64,000 nucleotides of DNA from Styela clava (Eukaryota; Chordata; Ascidiacea; Stolidobranchia; Styelidae): NCBI RefSeq assembly GCF_964204865.1, contig NC_135263.1:9407426-9471425 (forward strand), written 5' to 3'. A program made the translations under genes and the position numbers. Under the pieces are notes generated by a model. The model searched no databases and had not been told where the DNA came from. It saw nothing but the letters and a program-made list of their open reading frames with translations. Positions 60,841-64,000 of the stretch are shown piece after piece. Positions within the stretch are counted from its first letter, which is position 1, and each line of letters starts with the position of its first letter.

Positions 60841-63677
60841 CATCCACGACCATTCTATGAATACATATTAGCGAACATTAAATTAATCATTTAAAAAGTC
60901 TAGCTGATTTCACCAAACGCTTTTAGCAATTAGATCTTCGTCGTTAATACTCATATACAAATGCTATTTCACTGTATTGAAGTATCTTAAATTTTGTTGA
61001 TGAAATACTTCGCTATCAGGCATTTAAATACTTTTATCACAAAAATATCTGAGGTCGTATAATATTTGTATTTTATTTTCAGTTCTCAGTATAATTTTAC
61101 CTAAATAAGGAACCTATAGTATAATGTGCTAAACATGTCTACACCTATTGACCAAGTGTGAAGTTAAAAATCAACTGGAGAATCGGGGTAATTTATTAAC
61201 AACGTTGTGATATCATGTCACCAGCGTCAATTTCACAGCGATCGTCTGTTAAATATAATCCTGATTACATATGTTTCCAATTTGCTTCGCGGTACAATTT
61301 TATGGAAATTTGATAACTTATTGTGTCCATGTTGACGTGTTACATGACGTTTTAGACATAATGTGGTAAAATCATATAAATATCGCGGTATTTGATCACA
61401 ATTGATTAAATAGTTGAATCTCACAATTTTATACAAATTAAAATCTATATCATTTGAGTCTACATAGCAAAACTTTTCATGAATCACTTATATACTCTTT
61501 CCAAACAGAGTTAACGATACCAGTTATTTTCAAAATCTCATTATTAAAGGTATGAAATAACAGTCACCATAATTATTATTCTCGTGTCGATGTGGATTAC
61601 ATGGAATTATGCATTACAACACGTATTAACAGGTCCAGATAGAGTCCCCTATATAATTAAAAATGCTGCTCCGCATTTTCATTTGTGTCTCCGATTTCGG
61701 AACCCAAGACTAAATTTTCTGAATGCTACATTTCATACCGTTATGCAGACGTAAGTTGTGTTTTGGCGAAGCCTTTGGTCATAAGCCGGTATTGCTGTAA
61801 CGTTCGCGCAGCCTGGCAATTCAGGTTAATTTAACTTAGAAAATCTTTGTGATGTGGTTTACCATAATTTCAGTAAAAGTGCAATCAGACGAAAAAATCT
61901 GTACAGACTATACATGTGGGCCGTTCTAATATACACTAGGTTATGTACTGGATTTTATGCTAGTCGAAGTTGAACTCAGAATACGCAAATGTGCTTTTGT
62001 TTACAGCAAAAAAAAAGTTGCACTTGAAAGCAATTAGATTGTCGCTATAATTTTGATAGATTTGATTTTTAATCTTTCTCAGATTCTTAAATGACTCTTT
62101 TGCGGGTTCGGTTCGAAAAATTAGTTTTTAGTTTGAGCCCAAAACTTTGCTTCAAAACAATAGGTTTTCAACAGCAATAAGAGAAATATATAAAACATTA
62201 GATAGAAAAGATTAACCGCATGCCACGTTTCTGTCTCTTTTGAGTTTTGTTCGAACAGAAGTAAGAAACATTCAAGACAAAAACATTGGTACATGCAAAG
62301 AAGGTGGAATAAAAAAGATGGTAAACAAATATACACAATTTAACAATAAAGATTCACCGATTTTAACATTTTGGCTTTCATGGCTAAAACAAATTATCAA
62401 AATTGCCAACGTCTTCAACACTCCTGTCGCAGAAACCCAAATTTATCTATAGCCTACGTGGGATCCATGTTGATTTATTTGATCGGTTTTGAACTTTTCC
62501 AAATTATCTGTCAATTCTCTCTTATTTATTCAAGTTCAAGTGAAACTCTGTTTTTAAAAAAAATGATTGATTTCTTAAATTCGTTGTTATATAATTCAAA
62601 GGTAGCACGTAATCATAGCCTGGAACGAATTCAATAATGTGCTACTGATGAGAAAATAATTAATTTTTCGACGCCACTGTATAATTTTGTAGACGGAAAC
62701 TATAGATTTTTGCAAAAACTCAAACTACAAAAACAAACAAATAGGGTAAAAACGCATAAAACAGTATCTCTTCAAAATAGTCCTAACGTAATAGTAGTAT
62801 GATTCAATACAAAAGTATAATTTCAGAATAGCCTAGATGAAATTCCTACCAGTTTTTTCGCATAAGTTCTCAATCTAAATTAGTTAGTTGCACGCTTTAA
62901 ATCTGTAGGCTCAATTCTTTGAATTTAAATTACAAGCAGAAATTGCGCTCGAGCTATATTACAATGAAACAACGATTTGAAGATATAATCTCAATTTGGT
63001 ATCGTAAGATAGATGCTGGTAACAAAATATCGGTTAATTCAAATGCTTCGTAATATTATGCCAAACAAGCAAATTCTTTGTCATCGCTATTTGAATATAT
63101 TTAGACTTGCGATTCAAAACGTTAGCATTCACCTCCATGTTATACTGTTGTACAAGCACACACAGTAGCCAAACCTAAATTGCATTACTACGCATGAATC
63201 CTAAATTCATCTAGCCAATATATGAATGATTTAAACTTGGTCAATCAGATAATATTCAATTTGATAATACACTATTTATAACCGGTAATTTTCAATTTTT
63301 GAATATATAATTATTTTATGATCTACATTTTAATGACGATATATCGCCGAACAAATTAGAAGTTCATAAATGACGACCGAGAAATCGTATTGCCTGTCGG
63401 AGTAACATCGTTTTTTAATAATTATCGCATGTGTGTTTGTTTATTCTGTTGATGCAGAATATTGATAAGAACAAAGAACTGTTTGGCAGAGTTGACGATA
63501 TTTCGCGTTTTAAATCTGGGAGCGTGTCTATCAGAGAATCACACCACACCTTGCGGCAACATTGAACGTCACAGGTCTCGCGTTGTGATTTATGCTGAAC
63601 ATATTTCATAATTATTCCACCTATTAGCTAAGAAAATTGTTTTCGTAGACCTAGGGAAAGAGACAATAATTATCATT
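60841..63677. other. intergenic, no gene seen
   Basis: AT-rich. ORFs at 61233-61487, 62240-62637 and 63415-63609 have no motifs or splice support. No repeats recognised. Confidence 0.5.
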
Positions 63678-63781
63678 ATGTCGGGCATGGAAATCGAAGA
63701 GTTAATTCTAATTAACGAATCAACTCATTTTATCAATATGACTACTATGGAGATGACATCAAGTTCACCTCGTTACATTTC
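63678..63781 (+). CDS. possible first coding exon of a gene leaving the window
   Basis: ATG at 63678 opens 34 codons (MSGMEIEELILINES, then HFINMTTMEM) up to a strong donor, TTTC|GTAAGTAC, at 63781/63782. Two N-glycosylation sequons (NES, NMT) and no signal peptide would suit the extracellular N-terminus of a seven-helix receptor, but that is a guess. No continuation is visible in the remaining 218 bp. Confidence 0.25.
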
Positions 63782-64000
63782 GTAAGTACATTTTTATTTT
63801 ATAGATTCGAAGTTAGTTACAACAACTTATACATTACAAACAATTTCATTTGCGTCGAACTGGGCTGGGTATCAAATTTTTGTTATTTACGATCAACAGA
63901 GATTTCGTGTAACATTAACTATTCTTGATTCCATGCTTTATGAGTTTTCAAAATCTTGTTCAGATATTATAGTCATAGCGATGCCGTATAAAGATTAAAG

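Overview
The window looks like AT-rich invertebrate chordate DNA, most probably from a tunicate (ascidian). The grounds are compact intron-containing genes with GT-AG introns mostly of 0.1-1 kb, animal-specific families (collagen-like lectins, a pentraxin domain, TMEM33, acyl-CoA desaturase, Arf GTPase) and many hAT and BEL/Pao transposons. The species call is an inference. Nothing here is bacterial or plasmid-like.

Layout. 0.1-0.8 kb holds the last two exons of a Ser/Thr/Asn-rich gene. 0.8-6.8 kb is gene-free. 6.8-13.9 kb is one hAT transposon that has swallowed a second hAT (with a broken transposase) and a foldback element whose arms are minisatellites. 14-16 kb has small repeats and one doubtful small ORF. 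16.8-18.6 kb is a five-exon TMEM33 homologue (minus strand). 19.1-23.2 kb is a Mutator-like MITE, a small candidate gene and a 2.9 kb element with ~430 bp inverted arms. 25.0-26.3 kb is a three-exon Arf-type GTPase. 28.3-29.8 kb is a secreted collagen-pentraxin chimera. 29.9-43.7 kb is a nest of hAT elements; one of them carries a BEL/Pao retrotransposon with nearly identical LTRs. 44.3-45.5 kb is a collagen/C-type-lectin gene. 45.8-46.8 kb is an hAT relic. 47.2-50.8 kb is a six-exon acyl-CoA desaturase (minus strand). 55.2-57.0 kb is a second collagen/C-type-lectin gene, followed by a tandem copy with two stop codons (58.0-60.1 kb) and a last-exon relic of a further copy (60.7 kb). The right end may hold the first exon of a gene that leaves the window.

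The most interesting content is the family of short-collagen pattern-recognition-like proteins. All members share a signal peptide, a CX10C pair at nearly the same position, exactly eight Gly-X-Y triplets, a short helical neck and phase-1 introns. In three copies the neck leads to a C-type-lectin-like domain. In the copy at 28 kb the same phase-1 boundary leads to a pentraxin domain. The intron in front of that pentraxin exon still contains about 78 bp matching the 3' UTR, poly(A) signal included, of the lectin gene at 44 kb. This suggests that the chimera arose when the lectin exons were lost and a pentraxin exon was captured downstream. Together the genes look like a small, actively evolving cluster of secreted recognition proteins, interrupted by transposon insertions and by unrelated housekeeping genes. 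Exon structures were derived by eye from splice consensus, reading phase and family conservation, and have not been tested against transcripts.
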